A stretch of 64,000 bases of DNA from Prevotella sp. GTDB taxonomy: Bacteria > Bacteroidota > Bacteroidia > Bacteroidales > Bacteroidaceae. Made by a program: the position numbers and the translations under genes. The stretch is from NCBI GenBank assembly GCA_017557405.1, contig JAFYYV010000039.1, positions 53,844 to 117,843 on the forward strand, written 5' to 3'. How positions within the stretch are numbered: position 1 is the first letter of the stretch; each line of letters opens with the position of its first letter. Under the pieces are notes generated by a model. It did no database searches. It was given only the letters and a program-made list of their open reading frames with translations, and was not told the origin of the DNA. Positions 34,920 to 44,515 of the stretch are shown piece by piece.

Positions 34920-37505
34920 ATGACTAGAAAGATTGTTTTCACGCTCTTGACCTTGCTGATAGGTGGATTACAACACGTATCGGCGCAAGAGACTTGGGGT
35001 AAGATTGAATACGAAGGTGACCCTTGGGTGAGAAAGGTGTCTCGACCCAACGAGATAAAACACGGACTTTGGAACCGGCACATTTCCGTCTGGGCAAGCC
35101 ACGGAAGATATTACGACCAGGGCAAAGGCACTTGGAAATGGCAACGTCCGAACCTTTTCGGTACCACCGAGGACCTTTTCACGCAAACCATCGTGGTGCC
35201 CTACCTGATTCCGATGCTCGAGAATGCGGGTGCTGTGGTGTTCACCCCACGTGAGCGCGACTGGCAGAAGAACGAAATCATCATCGACAACGACAACAAG
35301 ACTTCGTTCATCTACGCCGAGAGCACAGGCGCCAACAAGTGGGAGACCTCGCCCGGAAAGGGTTTTGCTCTGCACAGGGGCAACTACTATGATGGCGAGA
35401 ATCCGTTCGAGGCAGGTACCGTGAGAATCGCCAAAACCACTAAGAAAAGCAAGAAGACAAGTCTGGCTTTCTACCAACCCACTTTCAACGAAGCGGGCCG
35501 ATATGCCGTGTATGTCAGCTACCAGTCTGTGGTGGGAAGTGTGACCGATGCCGAATACATCGTGATTCACCAAAGACGACAAACCATCTTCCATGTGAAC
35601 CAACAGATGGGTGGTGGCACATGGGTGTATCTGGGTACGTTCGATTTCGACAAGGGTAGCAACAAGGACAACCGCGTGATTGTCTCCAATCTGAGCGAAC
35701 AGGATGGATATGTGACCACCGATGCCGTGCGTTTTGGTGGAGGAATGGGAAACATACAACGCGGAGGCACTACCAGCAACTACCCCCGTGCGCTCGAAGG
35801 TGCGCGCTATTATGCCCAATGGGCGGGCGCTCCCTATAACGTTTATAGCACTCGGGAGGGCTCGAACGACTATGCCGACGATATCAACGTGCGTTCGTTG
35901 ATGACCAACTGGTTGGCTGGTGGTTCGGTTTATGTTCCCACGGTGACAGGCCGCAGGGTGCCCATCGAGCTTTCGTTGGCTGTCCATAGCGATGCGGGAT
36001 ACAACGAGGACGGCAAGTCCATCTATGGTCCGTTGGCCATTTGCACCACCGATGCCAACGATGGAAAACTTGGTGCGGGCATATCGCGCAAGGCCTCGTT
36101 GACGTTTGCTGAGTCGTTGTTGGCTAATGCCGAACGCGACATCAGCTATCTGTACACCCCTTGGCAACGCCGCCATCTATACGATAGGAACTATTCGGAG
36201 ACACGTGTGCCTGAGGTGCCATCGGCCATCTTCGAAACCTTGTCCCACCAGAGTTTCCCCGATATGCGTCTCGGACACGACCCCAACTTCAAGTTCACGT
36301 TGGCTCGTTCCATCTACAAGACCATCCTGAAATATGTGGCCAAACAACATGGGAAATCGTATGTTGTCCAACCGTTGACACCCAATCATTTCCGCATTGA
36401 GTTCACGGGCAAGGACAAGGTGAGACTCAACTGGGACGACACTTCCGATCCATTGGAATCGACCGCCAAACCTTCTTCGTATATCGTCTATACGGCCATC
36501 GGAAGAAGTGGTTTTGACAACGGACGTCCTGTCAGATCCGACAACATGAGTGTTGAATTGGAGCCTGGCGTGCCCTACCACTTCAAGGTGACCGCCGTCA
36601 ACGATGGTGGCGAGAGTTTCCCAACCGAAGTGCTCTCCGCCCTCTACCAACCTGATGCCACCCAGACGATACTCATCGTCAACGGCTTCCATCGTTTGGC
36701 TGCTCCGGCATTCGTCGACAACGACTCCATTCAAGGTTTCGACCTCTATTCCGACCCAGGTGTCTCGTATGGTCTCACAGCTGGTTGGAACGGCGAACAA
36801 CAATGCTTTGACAAATCAAAGATGGGAATAGAGGGTCCTGGAGGCTTAGGATATGGTGGAAACGAGTTGGCTGGCAAGTTCATCGCCGGCAACACATTCG
36901 ACTATGTGAAGACGCATGTGGAAGCCATCGCCAGCGCCCGAAGATATAATGTGGTGAGCTGTTCGAAGGAGGCTTTCGAGAACGAAGATGTGCATCTGAA
37001 GAAATACGATTGCATCGACTTGTTGCTGGGTCTTGAGAAGAACGACAAGGGTGCTTTGGTGCAATACAAGGCATTCTCACCCCAGATGCAAAACATGATT
37101 GGCAAGTTCATCGAGCGACGGGGTGCGCTCCTCGTCAGCGGAGCCTATATCGGCACCGACATGCAGGCATCGAACGAGAGGGCTTTCCTGAACAACGTGC
37201 TGAAACTCGATTTCGGTGGGGCTGTCAGGGCCTCATCCGACGATAATATCAACGGATTGGGAATGAACTTCGATATCTATCGGACTCTTAACGACAAGCA
37301 TTATGCCGCCACGACTACCGACATTCTGCACCCGCTCTCGCCTGCCTATTGCGCCATGCAATATTCGAACGGAACAAGTGCCGCTATCGCCTACAACGGC
37401 AGAGACTACAAATGCTTCGTGATGGGCTTCCCGTTCGAATGCATCAAAAGCACCAAAACGCAGGAAAGTGTCATGCGGGGCGTGCTGAATTTCCTTTTGA
37501 AATAA
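34920..37505 (+). CDS. exported amidase-like protein with golvesin-type and FN3 domains
   Basis: The 861-residue protein has a signal peptide (cleavage near QHVSAQ, about 22). The first half looks like an N-acetylmuramoyl-L-alanine amidase fold with a large insert: SHGRYYD, LSLAVHSDAGYN (His, about 350) and AIFETLSHQSFPDM (Glu and His, about 440). The insert (about 150-285) has the golvesin-like beta domain (TFNEAGRYAVYVSYQS). An FN3-like region (about 500-590) precedes a Rossmann-like C-terminal part. Databases often label such proteins xanthan lyase; peptidoglycan hydrolysis seems likelier. Confidence 0.75.
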   Translation: MTRKIVFTLLTLLIGGLQHVSAQETWGKIEYEGDPWVRKVSRPNEIKHGLWNRHISVWASHGRYYDQGKGTWKWQRPNLFGTTEDLFTQTIVVPYLIPMLENAGAVVFTPRERDWQKNEIIIDNDNKTSFIYAESTGANKWETSPGKGFALHRGNYYDGENPFEAGTVRIAKTTKKSKKTSLAFYQPTFNEAGRYAVYVSYQSVVGSVTDAEYIVIHQRRQTIFHVNQQMGGGTWVYLGTFDFDKGSNKDNRVIVSNLSEQDGYVTTDAVRFGGGMGNIQRGGTTSNYPRALEGARYYAQWAGAPYNVYSTREGSNDYADDINVRSLMTNWLAGGSVYVPTVTGRRVPIELSLAVHSDAGYNEDGKSIYGPLAICTTDANDGKLGAGISRKASLTFAESLLANAERDISYLYTPWQRRHLYDRNYSETRVPEVPSAIFETLSHQSFPDMRLGHDPNFKFTLARSIYKTILKYVAKQHGKSYVVQPLTPNHFRIEFTGKDKVRLNWDDTSDPLESTAKPSSYIVYTAIGRSGFDNGRPVRSDNMSVELEPGVPYHFKVTAVNDGGESFPTEVLSALYQPDATQTILIVNGFHRLAAPAFVDNDSIQGFDLYSDPGVSYGLTAGWNGEQQCFDKSKMGIEGPGGLGYGGNELAGKFIAGNTFDYVKTHVEAIASARRYNVVSCSKEAFENEDVHLKKYDCIDLLLGLEKNDKGALVQYKAFSPQMQNMIGKFIERRGALLVSGAYIGTDMQASNERAFLNNVLKLDFGGAVRASSDDNINGLGMNFDIYRTLNDKHYAATTTDILHPLSPAYCAMQYSNGTSAAIAYNGRDYKCFVMGFPFECIKSTKTQESVMRGVLNFLLK

Positions 37506-37544
37506 TATGAGATAATAAATGTATCATTTTTAAATCTGTGCATT

Positions 37545-37592
37545 TTAATCTTTAATGTTTAATCTTTAATCTTTCATGTTTAATGTTTAAGA
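37545..37592. repeat. 7-bp tandem leader repeat (AATCTTT/AATGTTT)
   Basis: AATCTTT, AATGTTT, AATCTTT, AATCTTT, CATGTTT and AATGTTT follow each other with a 7-bp step and include the ATG of the next gene. Gain or loss of one unit would move the start out of frame or alter the leader. Confidence 0.7.
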
Positions 37593-37876
37593 TACAAGCA
37601 AATCCATCGGGTACTCGCAGCATAGAGGTGAGCGAGGAACATCTTCAAACCATCGAGCGCTACCAGTTGCTACGCGACCTGATTGACAGCAATGGCATCA
37701 TCGATGAGACCGTGCTCGAGAAACTCAGATTGAACATCCGTTCGCTTCTGGAATCACAAACCGAAACCGACAAGGCTCTCCTTGACCTTTGCCTTGATGT
37801 CGTCTACAACAGCAATATGAAAGCATTCGGGTTGCATCAATTGGTGCTTTGCTACATCGAATGGAAAGAGCAATGA
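37583..37876 (+). CDS. conserved hypothetical protein (97 aa)
   Basis: A small soluble protein, mostly helical (SEEHLQTIERYQLLRDLIDS), without recognised domain. Its ATG lies in the 7-bp leader repeat, so the start is a little uncertain. Its stop overlaps the ygiQ ATG by 4 bp, which supports real translation. Confidence 0.65.
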   Translation: MFKIQANPSGTRSIEVSEEHLQTIERYQLLRDLIDSNGIIDETVLEKLRLNIRSLLESQTETDKALLDLCLDVVYNSNMKAFGLHQLVLCYIEWKEQ

Positions 37877-39861
37877 ACTACCAACTGTCCGACTTTCTAC
37901 CCACCACAAAAAAAGAATGCGAACTCAGGGGATGGGATCAACTGGACGTGATCTTGTTCTCTGGAGATGCCTATGTTGACCATCCGTCGTTCGGAGCCGC
38001 CGTCATCGGTCGCACCATCGAGTCAGCTGGCTATCGTGTGGCCATTGTTCCACAACCCGACTGGCATGGTGATTTTCGCGACTTCAAGAAGTTGGGACGC
38101 CCACGTCTCTTCTTCGGCATTGCACCTGGTGGCATGGATTCGATGGTCAATAAATACACCGCCAACCGCAGACTAAGAAGCGAAGATGCTTTCAGCCCAG
38201 ATGGCCGACATGATTGCCGACCTGAATACCCAACCATCGTCTATACGAAGATTCTCAAACAACTCTTCCCTGATGTTCCTGTCGTATTGGGAGGCATAGA
38301 GGCAAGCCTGCGACGACTCACCCATTTCGATTATTGGCAAGACTGTCTGAAGAAGTGCATCCTATGCGATTCGGGAGCCGACATCATTGCTTACGGAATG
38401 GGAGAAAAGACCATCCTACGCATTTGCGAAGAGATTGATAACGGACAGAAAATCAAGGATATAAAGGATATACCTCAAACTGTTTATCTAGCCAAAGAAA
38501 AGGACATTCCTGGAGGTATACAAAGCGATGACATCGTGCTTCACAGCCACGAAGAATGCCTGCGCAACAAGAAAGCGCAAGCCGAGAATTTCAGACACAT
38601 TGAGGAGGAATCCAACAAGCGGCACGCACAACGCCTGCTCCAGAAGGTTGATGATGTCTACGTGGTTGTCAATCCCCCCTACCCTCCGATGACCACCGAG
38701 GAACTCGATGCCTCATTCGACCTTCCCTACACGCGACTTCCTCATCCGAAATACAAGAACAAACGCATTCCTGCCTATGAGATGATCAAGTTCTCTGTCA
38801 ACATCCACCGAGGATGTTTTGGTGGTTGCGCCTTCTGTACCATCTCCGCCCATCAGGGAAAGTTCATCACTTGCCGTTCGAAAGAGAACATCTTGAAGGA
38901 GGTCAAGCAAATCATCCAGATGCCCGACTTCAAAGGCTATCTCTCCGACTTGGGAGGCCCTTCTGCCAACATGTATGGGATGGGAGGAAAAAACCTCAAC
39001 ATTTGCGAAAAATGCAAACGCCCGTCGTGCATCAACCCACAGATATGCCCCAACCTGAATACCGACCATTCTCGTCTGTTGGAGGTCTATCGTGCGGTGG
39101 ATGCGTTGCCTGGAATCAAAAAGAGTTTCATTGGAAGTGGTGTGCGCTACGACTTGCTTCTCCATAAAAGCAAGGACGAGAAGAGCAACAAGGCTGCTAT
39201 CGAATACACCCGCGAACTGATTAGCAAGCATGTAAGTGGTCGATTGAAAGTCGCTCCAGAGCATACTAGCGACCATGTGTTGAAGCTCATGCGCAAACCT
39301 CCATTTGAGCAGTTCCAGGAGTTCAAACGCATCTTCGACCGCATCAATCGAGAGGAGCATCTCAACCAACAAATCATCCCTTATTTCATCTCATCCCATC
39401 CTGGATGTCGCGAGGAAGATATGGCAGAACTCGCCGTACTTACCAAGAGTATGGACTTCCATCTCGAACAGGTGCAGGACTTCACGCCCACACCCATGAC
39501 GGTATCAACCGAAACATGGTACACCGGCTACGATCCCTACACGCTTGAACCGATCAAAAGCGCAAAAACACAACGTGAGAAACTGGCTCAACGCATGTTC
39601 TTCTTCTGGTACAAACCTGAAGAAAGACCCGCCATCGAACGTGAACTACGACGGATAGGACGCCCTGATTTGATTTCAAAGCTTTATGGTGGCACACCAT
39701 CGAGTGCACCACCAACGTATAGAGGCTCACAAACGCACCCCCAATCGCAAACAACAAAGAAGAAAAAGTCCTACAACCCTAACTTTGATGACAACAATAG
39801 GGTGAAGCATAACGGACAGAAAAAGTCAAGAGACACACGGAAACGACGCGGAGGTGGATGA
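37873..39861 (+). CDS. ygiQ: YgiQ family radical SAM protein
   Basis: The 662-residue protein has an N-terminal YgiQ domain (about 1-280, DVILFSGDAYVDHPSFG) that resembles cobalamin-binding folds. The radical SAM core follows, with VNIHRGCFGGCAFC (about 308-321; the three Cys bind the 4Fe4S cluster). A C-terminal region (about 560-662) ends in a basic, low-complexity tail. A second Cys set, CEKCKRPSCINPQICPN (about 383), may hold another cluster. The reaction is unknown. I chose the ATG at 37873 because of the 4-bp overlap with the preceding gene. Confidence 0.9.
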   Translation: MNYQLSDFLPTTKKECELRGWDQLDVILFSGDAYVDHPSFGAAVIGRTIESAGYRVAIVPQPDWHGDFRDFKKLGRPRLFFGIAPGGMDSMVNKYTANRRLRSEDAFSPDGRHDCRPEYPTIVYTKILKQLFPDVPVVLGGIEASLRRLTHFDYWQDCLKKCILCDSGADIIAYGMGEKTILRICEEIDNGQKIKDIKDIPQTVYLAKEKDIPGGIQSDDIVLHSHEECLRNKKAQAENFRHIEEESNKRHAQRLLQKVDDVYVVVNPPYPPMTTEELDASFDLPYTRLPHPKYKNKRIPAYEMIKFSVNIHRGCFGGCAFCTISAHQGKFITCRSKENILKEVKQIIQMPDFKGYLSDLGGPSANMYGMGGKNLNICEKCKRPSCINPQICPNLNTDHSRLLEVYRAVDALPGIKKSFIGSGVRYDLLLHKSKDEKSNKAAIEYTRELISKHVSGRLKVAPEHTSDHVLKLMRKPPFEQFQEFKRIFDRINREEHLNQQIIPYFISSHPGCREEDMAELAVLTKSMDFHLEQVQDFTPTPMTVSTETWYTGYDPYTLEPIKSAKTQREKLAQRMFFFWYKPEERPAIERELRRIGRPDLISKLYGGTPSSAPPTYRGSQTHPQSQTTKKKKSYNPNFDDNNRVKHNGQKKSRDTRKRRGGG

Positions 39862-39913
39862 ATTTAGTTGAACTCGATTGAGCCCAACTAAATTCGTCTG
39901 AACTCGTCAAATA

Positions 39914-42226
39914 CTATTCAAAGACCTCCTCGATTCCGAATTCATCGAAGTCTGTGCTACTCTCCTTACATGGATTGTATTCCTTTGGCAATCCAAAGGT
40001 CGCATCGGGCGAATAACCCAACGAGTGGTCGGCATATACTTTTTTGATGAACGAAGCGAAGATGGGCAATGCCATCGTAGCACCTTGTCCCCATGTCATT
40101 GTGTCGAAGTGGATGTCGCGGTCCTCGCCGCCCACCCAACAGCCTGTTACCAGTTGCGGAGTGAAGCCCATGAACCAAGCATCGCTGTTGCGGTTGGTGG
40201 TTCCTGTTTTTCCACCAATCTCACCCTCAACATTATACTTACGACGCAGACGGCTACCCGTTCCCTTGTTGACCACTCCTTGCAACAGCACCAACATCTT
40301 GTCGGCACTCTCGGCATTGATGACCTCATTCATACGAGGTTGGAAACGCACCAACACATTGCCCTCGCTGTCTTCGATATGCGAGACGAACATCGGAGCC
40401 ACACGAATGCCATGATTGGCGAACGTGGTGTAAGCACTCACCATCTCGGCCACCGACACCTCGCAAGGTCCCAGACAAAGCGACATCGAAGCATGGATGT
40501 TGGGATTGTTGATACCGAAGTCGTGCAAAATACCCACGAACTGCTGAGGATTGAGCTTACTCATCAGATAAGCCGAGATCCAGTTGTTCGACTGGGCCAA
40601 TCCCCACTCCAACGACACCATCTGTCCATAACGGCTACGCGAGCCATTTCTGGGCGTCCAAGGTTTGCCTGCCACCATATAGGTGCGTTGCACATTGGGA
40701 GCCAAGTCGCAAGGCGAGAAACCATTCTGCATCGCCAACGCATAGAGATAAGGTTTGATGGTGGAGCCCACCTGACGACGTCCTGTTGAAACCATATCGT
40801 ACATGAAATGGTTGTAGTTCAATCCACCCACGTAGGCCTTCACCTGACCTGTCTTTGGGTCCATGCTCATGAAGCCCGAACGAAGGAACGACTTGTAGTA
40901 ACGAATCGAATCCATCGGAGTCATCACCGTGTCCACATCACCATGATAGGTGAATACCGTCATTTCGGTCTTCTTCTGGAACGACTCACGAATCTCCTCG
41001 TCGGTGGCACCAGCGGCCTTCATGCTACGATAGCGTTCGCTCTGAAGCATCGAACGGTTCATAATCTGACGCACCTGATCTTTTGACAAAGCATTGGTGA
41101 AAGGAGCATTCGGCTTGCGACGGTTCTCTTGGTTGAAGGCAGGTTGCAGATAACGTGCAACATGCTGATGCACAGCCTCTTCGGCGTATTTCTGCATACG
41201 TGTATCAATCGTCGTGTGCACCTTCAAACCATCAGTATAGACATTATACGGTTTGCCGTCTTTCTTGAAATTCTTGTTGCACCATCCATAAAGCGGGTCG
41301 GTTGCCCAAGAGATGGAGTCATATACGAACTGAGCCTGATTCCACGACGGATAGTCGCTCTTGTCTGGGCGTTTAGCCATCATGTACTGACGCAAGAACT
41401 CGCGGAAATAAGGGGCGACACCCTCCTTGTGGTCAGCACGATGGAAATGCAACTCCAATGGTTTGTCTGCCCATTCGTTGCGTTCGGCCTTTGACAAAAA
41501 ACCTTGCTTCTGCATCTGGGTGAGCACCACATTGCGACGCTCTTGACTCCGCTCGGGATAGCGCACAGGGTTATAAAGCGAGGGATTCTTGCAAAGTCCT
41601 ATCAAGGTGGCGGCCTCGTTCACATCCAAGTCCTTCGGTTCCTTGTTGAAATAGGTGTTGGAAGCCGTCTTGATTCCCACGGCATTATGGAGGAAGTCGA
41701 AGTAATTCAAATACATCGCGATGATTTCCTCCTTCGTGAAATACCGCTCCAACTTGATGGCAATCACCCACTCTATCGGCTTCTGAAGCAGACGCTCCAA
41801 CTTGCTGTGAGCCGTCTCCGAATAGAGCTGCTTGGCCAACTGTTGGGTGATGGTGGAACCACCGCCTGCACTCTCACGGCGCAAGATACCGCGCTTCACG
41901 ATGGCACGACCCAAAGCAATGAAGTCGATGCCCGAGTGCTCATAGAAACGCTCGTCCTCGGTGGCTACAAGAGCCTTCACCAAATGGGGCGACAGGTTGT
42001 CATAGGAGACCATGATACGGTTCTCGCGATTGAAATTCCAAGTTCCAATCACCTGTCCATCTGCCGAGAACACCTGCGTGGCGAAACGGCTGATGGGATT
42101 CTGCAAATCCTTCATGTCGGGCATGTAGCCAATCAATCCAAACCAAATGGCGAAGAAGCCCGCGACCAATGCGCCGACAATGATTGCCAGCGACCACCAA
42201 AGAAAACGTATAAATGCCTTTCTCAT
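39914..42226 (-). CDS. class A penicillin-binding protein (PBP1A-like)
   Basis: The 770-residue protein has an N-terminal TM (about 8-30), a GT51 transglycosylase domain (about 60-235: ATEDERFYEHSGID with the catalytic Glu, GGSTITQQLAKQLY, RKPIEWVIAIKLE-like) and a transpeptidase domain (about 420-720). In the latter GSTIKPYLYA carries the Ser nucleophile, SNNWIS is the SxN and GKTGTTN the KTG motif. It makes and cross-links peptidoglycan from the inner membrane. The ATG at 42226 is preferred; the frame opens at a TTG at 42235. Confidence 0.93.
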   Translation of the reverse strand: MRKAFIRFLWWSLAIIVGALVAGFFAIWFGLIGYMPDMKDLQNPISRFATQVFSADGQVIGTWNFNRENRIMVSYDNLSPHLVKALVATEDERFYEHSGIDFIALGRAIVKRGILRRESAGGGSTITQQLAKQLYSETAHSKLERLLQKPIEWVIAIKLERYFTKEEIIAMYLNYFDFLHNAVGIKTASNTYFNKEPKDLDVNEAATLIGLCKNPSLYNPVRYPERSQERRNVVLTQMQKQGFLSKAERNEWADKPLELHFHRADHKEGVAPYFREFLRQYMMAKRPDKSDYPSWNQAQFVYDSISWATDPLYGWCNKNFKKDGKPYNVYTDGLKVHTTIDTRMQKYAEEAVHQHVARYLQPAFNQENRRKPNAPFTNALSKDQVRQIMNRSMLQSERYRSMKAAGATDEEIRESFQKKTEMTVFTYHGDVDTVMTPMDSIRYYKSFLRSGFMSMDPKTGQVKAYVGGLNYNHFMYDMVSTGRRQVGSTIKPYLYALAMQNGFSPCDLAPNVQRTYMVAGKPWTPRNGSRSRYGQMVSLEWGLAQSNNWISAYLMSKLNPQQFVGILHDFGINNPNIHASMSLCLGPCEVSVAEMVSAYTTFANHGIRVAPMFVSHIEDSEGNVLVRFQPRMNEVINAESADKMLVLLQGVVNKGTGSRLRRKYNVEGEIGGKTGTTNRNSDAWFMGFTPQLVTGCWVGGEDRDIHFDTMTWGQGATMALPIFASFIKKVYADHSLGYSPDATFGLPKEYNPCKESSTDFDEFGIEEVFE

Positions 42227-42341
42227 TGATGTCAATCTTTAAATATGTGCAAAAATACAAATTTATCTCATATTATCATCAATAAATTAAAAATTTTGCG
42301 TATCTTCGCACTCGAAAATAGAAAAACAATGCCAAAAACGA

Positions 42342-43289
42342 ATGGAAATGCACAATTTTGTCACCATTGCCAATCTGTCGAAGGATAAAATCATGTACCT
42401 CATACAGATGGCACAAGAGTTTGAGAAACACCCCAACAGGGAACTCCTGAAAGGGAAAGTCGTCGCCACGCTTTTTTTTGAACCTTCCACCCGCACACGT
42501 CTTAGTTTTGAAACAGCCGCCAACCGTCTGGGCGCACGCGTGATTGGTTTTGCCGATCCGAAAATTACCAGCGGTACAAAGGGTGAGACGCTGAAAGACA
42601 CCATCCTTATGGTGAGCAACTATGCCGACGTCATCGCCATGCGCCACTACATCGAGGGTGCAGCACAATACGCCAGCGAGGTCGCTCCCATCCCCATCAT
42701 CAATGCGGGAGATGGTGCACACGAGCATCCGTCGCAATGTCTGCTCGACCTCTTCTCCATCTACAAGACGCAAGGCACGTTGGAGAACCTCAACATCTAT
42801 CTCGTGGGCGACCTCAAATACGGACGTACCGTCCATTCGCTCATTACCGCCATGCGCCACTTCAACCCCACTTTCCATTTCGTTGCACCGAAAGAGCTCG
42901 CAATGCCGATGGAATACAAAATCTATTGCAAGGAGCACGGCATCAAATTCCAAGAGCATACCGCCTTCAACGACAAGGTCATCGCCGACGCCGACATCAT
43001 TTATATGACACGCGTACAAAAGGAAAGGTTCTCCGACCTCATGGAATACGAACGTGTGAAGAACGTCTATATCCTCCGCAATGAAATGCTGGGCAGCGTG
43101 AAAGACAACATGCGCATTCTGCACCCTCTGCCACGCGTGAACGAAATCGACTATGATGTCGACGACAACCCACACGCCTACTACATCCAACAGGCACAAA
43201 ACGGCCTCTACGCCCGCGAAGCCCTCTTCTGCTATGTGCTGGGAATCACCCTCGACAACATCCGAAACGATAAAACCATCATATTGTAA
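42342..43289 (+). CDS. pyrB: aspartate carbamoyltransferase, catalytic chain
   Basis: PyrB makes carbamoyl-aspartate in pyrimidine synthesis. The 315-residue protein has [15 protein letters not shown] (about 45-59; carbamoyl phosphate site), [17 protein letters not shown] (about 126-142) and the PLPRVNEID region (about 265). The start at 42342 fits the family length. The regulatory chain pyrI follows after 16 bp, giving the usual operon. Confidence 0.96.
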   Translation: MEMHNFVTIANLSKDKIMYLIQMAQEFEKHPNRELLKGKVVATLFFEPSTRTRLSFETAANRLGARVIGFADPKITSGTKGETLKDTILMVSNYADVIAMRHYIEGAAQYASEVAPIPIINAGDGAHEHPSQCLLDLFSIYKTQGTLENLNIYLVGDLKYGRTVHSLITAMRHFNPTFHFVAPKELAMPMEYKIYCKEHGIKFQEHTAFNDKVIADADIIYMTRVQKERFSDLMEYERVKNVYILRNEMLGSVKDNMRILHPLPRVNEIDYDVDDNPHAYYIQQAQNGLYAREALFCYVLGITLDNIRNDKTIIL

Positions 43290-43305
43290 ATTGTTAATTG
43301 CTTCT

Positions 43306-43764
43306 ATGGACAACAAGAAAGAAAGACTGGTTGCCGCCATCGAAAACGGCACCGTCATCGACCACATACCCGCCGAGAAGACCTATCAAGTGGCCATGCT
43401 GCTGGGACTTTTCGAAACCACAAGCCAAGTGACCATCGGTATCAACTTCGCCTCGACCAAAGTGGGAAAGAAAGGCATCATCAAAGTGTCTGACAAGTTC
43501 TTTACCAACGACGAGATCTCACGTCTGTCCGTCGTCGCTCCGAAGGTGATTCTCAACATCATCCACGACTACGAAGTGGTGGAGAAGAAAACTGTTGATA
43601 CTCCCGACGAACTCCGCGGAATCGTGAAATGCAACAACCCCGTGTGCATCACGAACAACGAACCTATGCAAACCGTCTTCCACGTCGTCGACAAAGAGAA
43701 AGGCATCTGCAAATGCCACTATTGCGACAAAGAACAATATATCAGCAACGTGAAACTCGTGTAA
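43306..43764 (+). CDS. pyrI: aspartate carbamoyltransferase, regulatory chain
   Basis: PyrI binds nucleotides and makes PyrB allosteric. From the ATG at 43306 the product is 152 residues. [15 protein letters not shown] (about 9-23) begins the allosteric domain. The zinc domain has CNNPVC (about 109) and CKCHYC near the end, four Cys in the expected order. The leader has a short AT repeat (TTGTAAATTGTTAATTG) between pyrB and pyrI. Confidence 0.95.
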   Translation: MDNKKERLVAAIENGTVIDHIPAEKTYQVAMLLGLFETTSQVTIGINFASTKVGKKGIIKVSDKFFTNDEISRLSVVAPKVILNIIHDYEVVEKKTVDTPDELRGIVKCNNPVCITNNEPMQTVFHVVDKEKGICKCHYCDKEQYISNVKLV

Positions 43765-43797
43765 CCAACACCTATCACCCAACACCCATCACCCAAT

Positions 43798-44103
43798 ATG
43801 ATAAAGCATATCATCCTTTGGACACTCAACCCTGAACTGTCCGACGAAGAGAAGAAAGTAGTGAAAGCAGGCATCAAGGAAGGTCTTGAAGGCCTTGTTG
43901 GCAAAGTGCCAGGACTCATCGACGTGAAGGTTCACATCGACGGCCGACTCGCCTCATCGAATGCCGACGTGATGCTCGACAGCACCCTCGAGTCGGAAGA
44001 GGCCCTCAAAGGCTACGCCCAGCATCCCGAGCATGTAGCTGTAGCCAACGGAAAAGTACGTCCCTACACCGTCCAGCGCTCCTGCCTCGATTTCGAGATT
44101 TAA
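43798..44103 (+). CDS. Dabb family (stress-responsive alpha/beta-barrel) protein
   Basis: The 101-residue protein begins IKHIILWTLNPE and ends with HPEHVAVANGKVRPYTVQRS, the two ends of the Dabb dimeric barrel. Members bind small hydrophobic ligands or have unknown enzyme roles. It is 33 bp after pyrI, perhaps on the same transcript, and is ended by the hairpin at 44176-44214. Confidence 0.85.
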   Translation: MIKHIILWTLNPELSDEEKKVVKAGIKEGLEGLVGKVPGLIDVKVHIDGRLASSNADVMLDSTLESEEALKGYAQHPEHVAVANGKVRPYTVQRSCLDFEI

Positions 44104-44175
44104 GCGTAAAAGCCACATAATTGTATTGAAAAAAGACGACAAAAACTTGTCATCTTTTCCATTCAATCCAGGAAA

Positions 44176-44214
44176 GAAAATGGAGTGAGAAAACGACTTT
44201 TCTGCTCCATTTTC
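44176..44214 (+). terminator. terminator of the pyrB-pyrI-Dabb operon
   Basis: GAAAATGGAG (44176-44185) pairs with CTCCATTTTC (44205-44214), with further pairing of AGAAAA and TTTTCT inside. A T-rich stretch follows. Confidence 0.7.
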
Positions 44215-44235
44215 CTTATTTTCCACATCCGAAAT

Positions 44236-44367
44236 TGTCACATGTATCATCTAAGGCGCTCATAGTTATGCTTTGACCCGCTCAGATGATAGCTTTGACG
44301 CCCTCAAAGCATAGCTATGACAAGCTCATTCCATAGCTTTTGCAAGGTCATTGCATAGCTTTGACAA
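44236..44367. repeat. 22-bp tandem array, locus E (six units)
   Basis: Units start at 44236, 44258, 44280, 44302, 44324 and 44346. Five carry variants of CATAGCTTTGA and the first carries ACATGTATCATCTAAG, like locus B. It therefore contains both unit types in one array and ties the five loci together as one family. Confidence 0.85.
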
Positions 44368-44380
44368 TCCTATAAAATGT

Positions 44381-44417
44381 AAAGAAAACGGAAACCGTTG
44401 ACTATCAACGATTTCCG
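44381..44417 (-). terminator. terminator of the 44.5-kb lipoprotein gene
   Basis: On the minus strand CGGAAATCGTTGA pairs with TCAACGGTTTCCG (one mismatch) and is followed by TTTTCTTT. It lies about 100 bp past the stop of the lipoprotein gene. Confidence 0.75.
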
Positions 44418-44515
44418 AAAATGCTCAAAACTCGCGTATTTGCGAGCGATTGGCTATTATTTCAAAACGATGGCCTTCTCGTGGGGCCAAAATTCAGAAT
44501 TTATTTGACAAATTA

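Larger units (their letters stand above)
44104..44515. other. 412-bp convergent gap with two terminators and a 22-bp array
   Basis: In order: plus-strand terminator (44176-44214), six 22-bp units (44236-44367), minus-strand terminator (44381-44417) and a further imperfect AT/GC hairpin near 44425-44450. No gene is visible. Confidence 0.75.
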
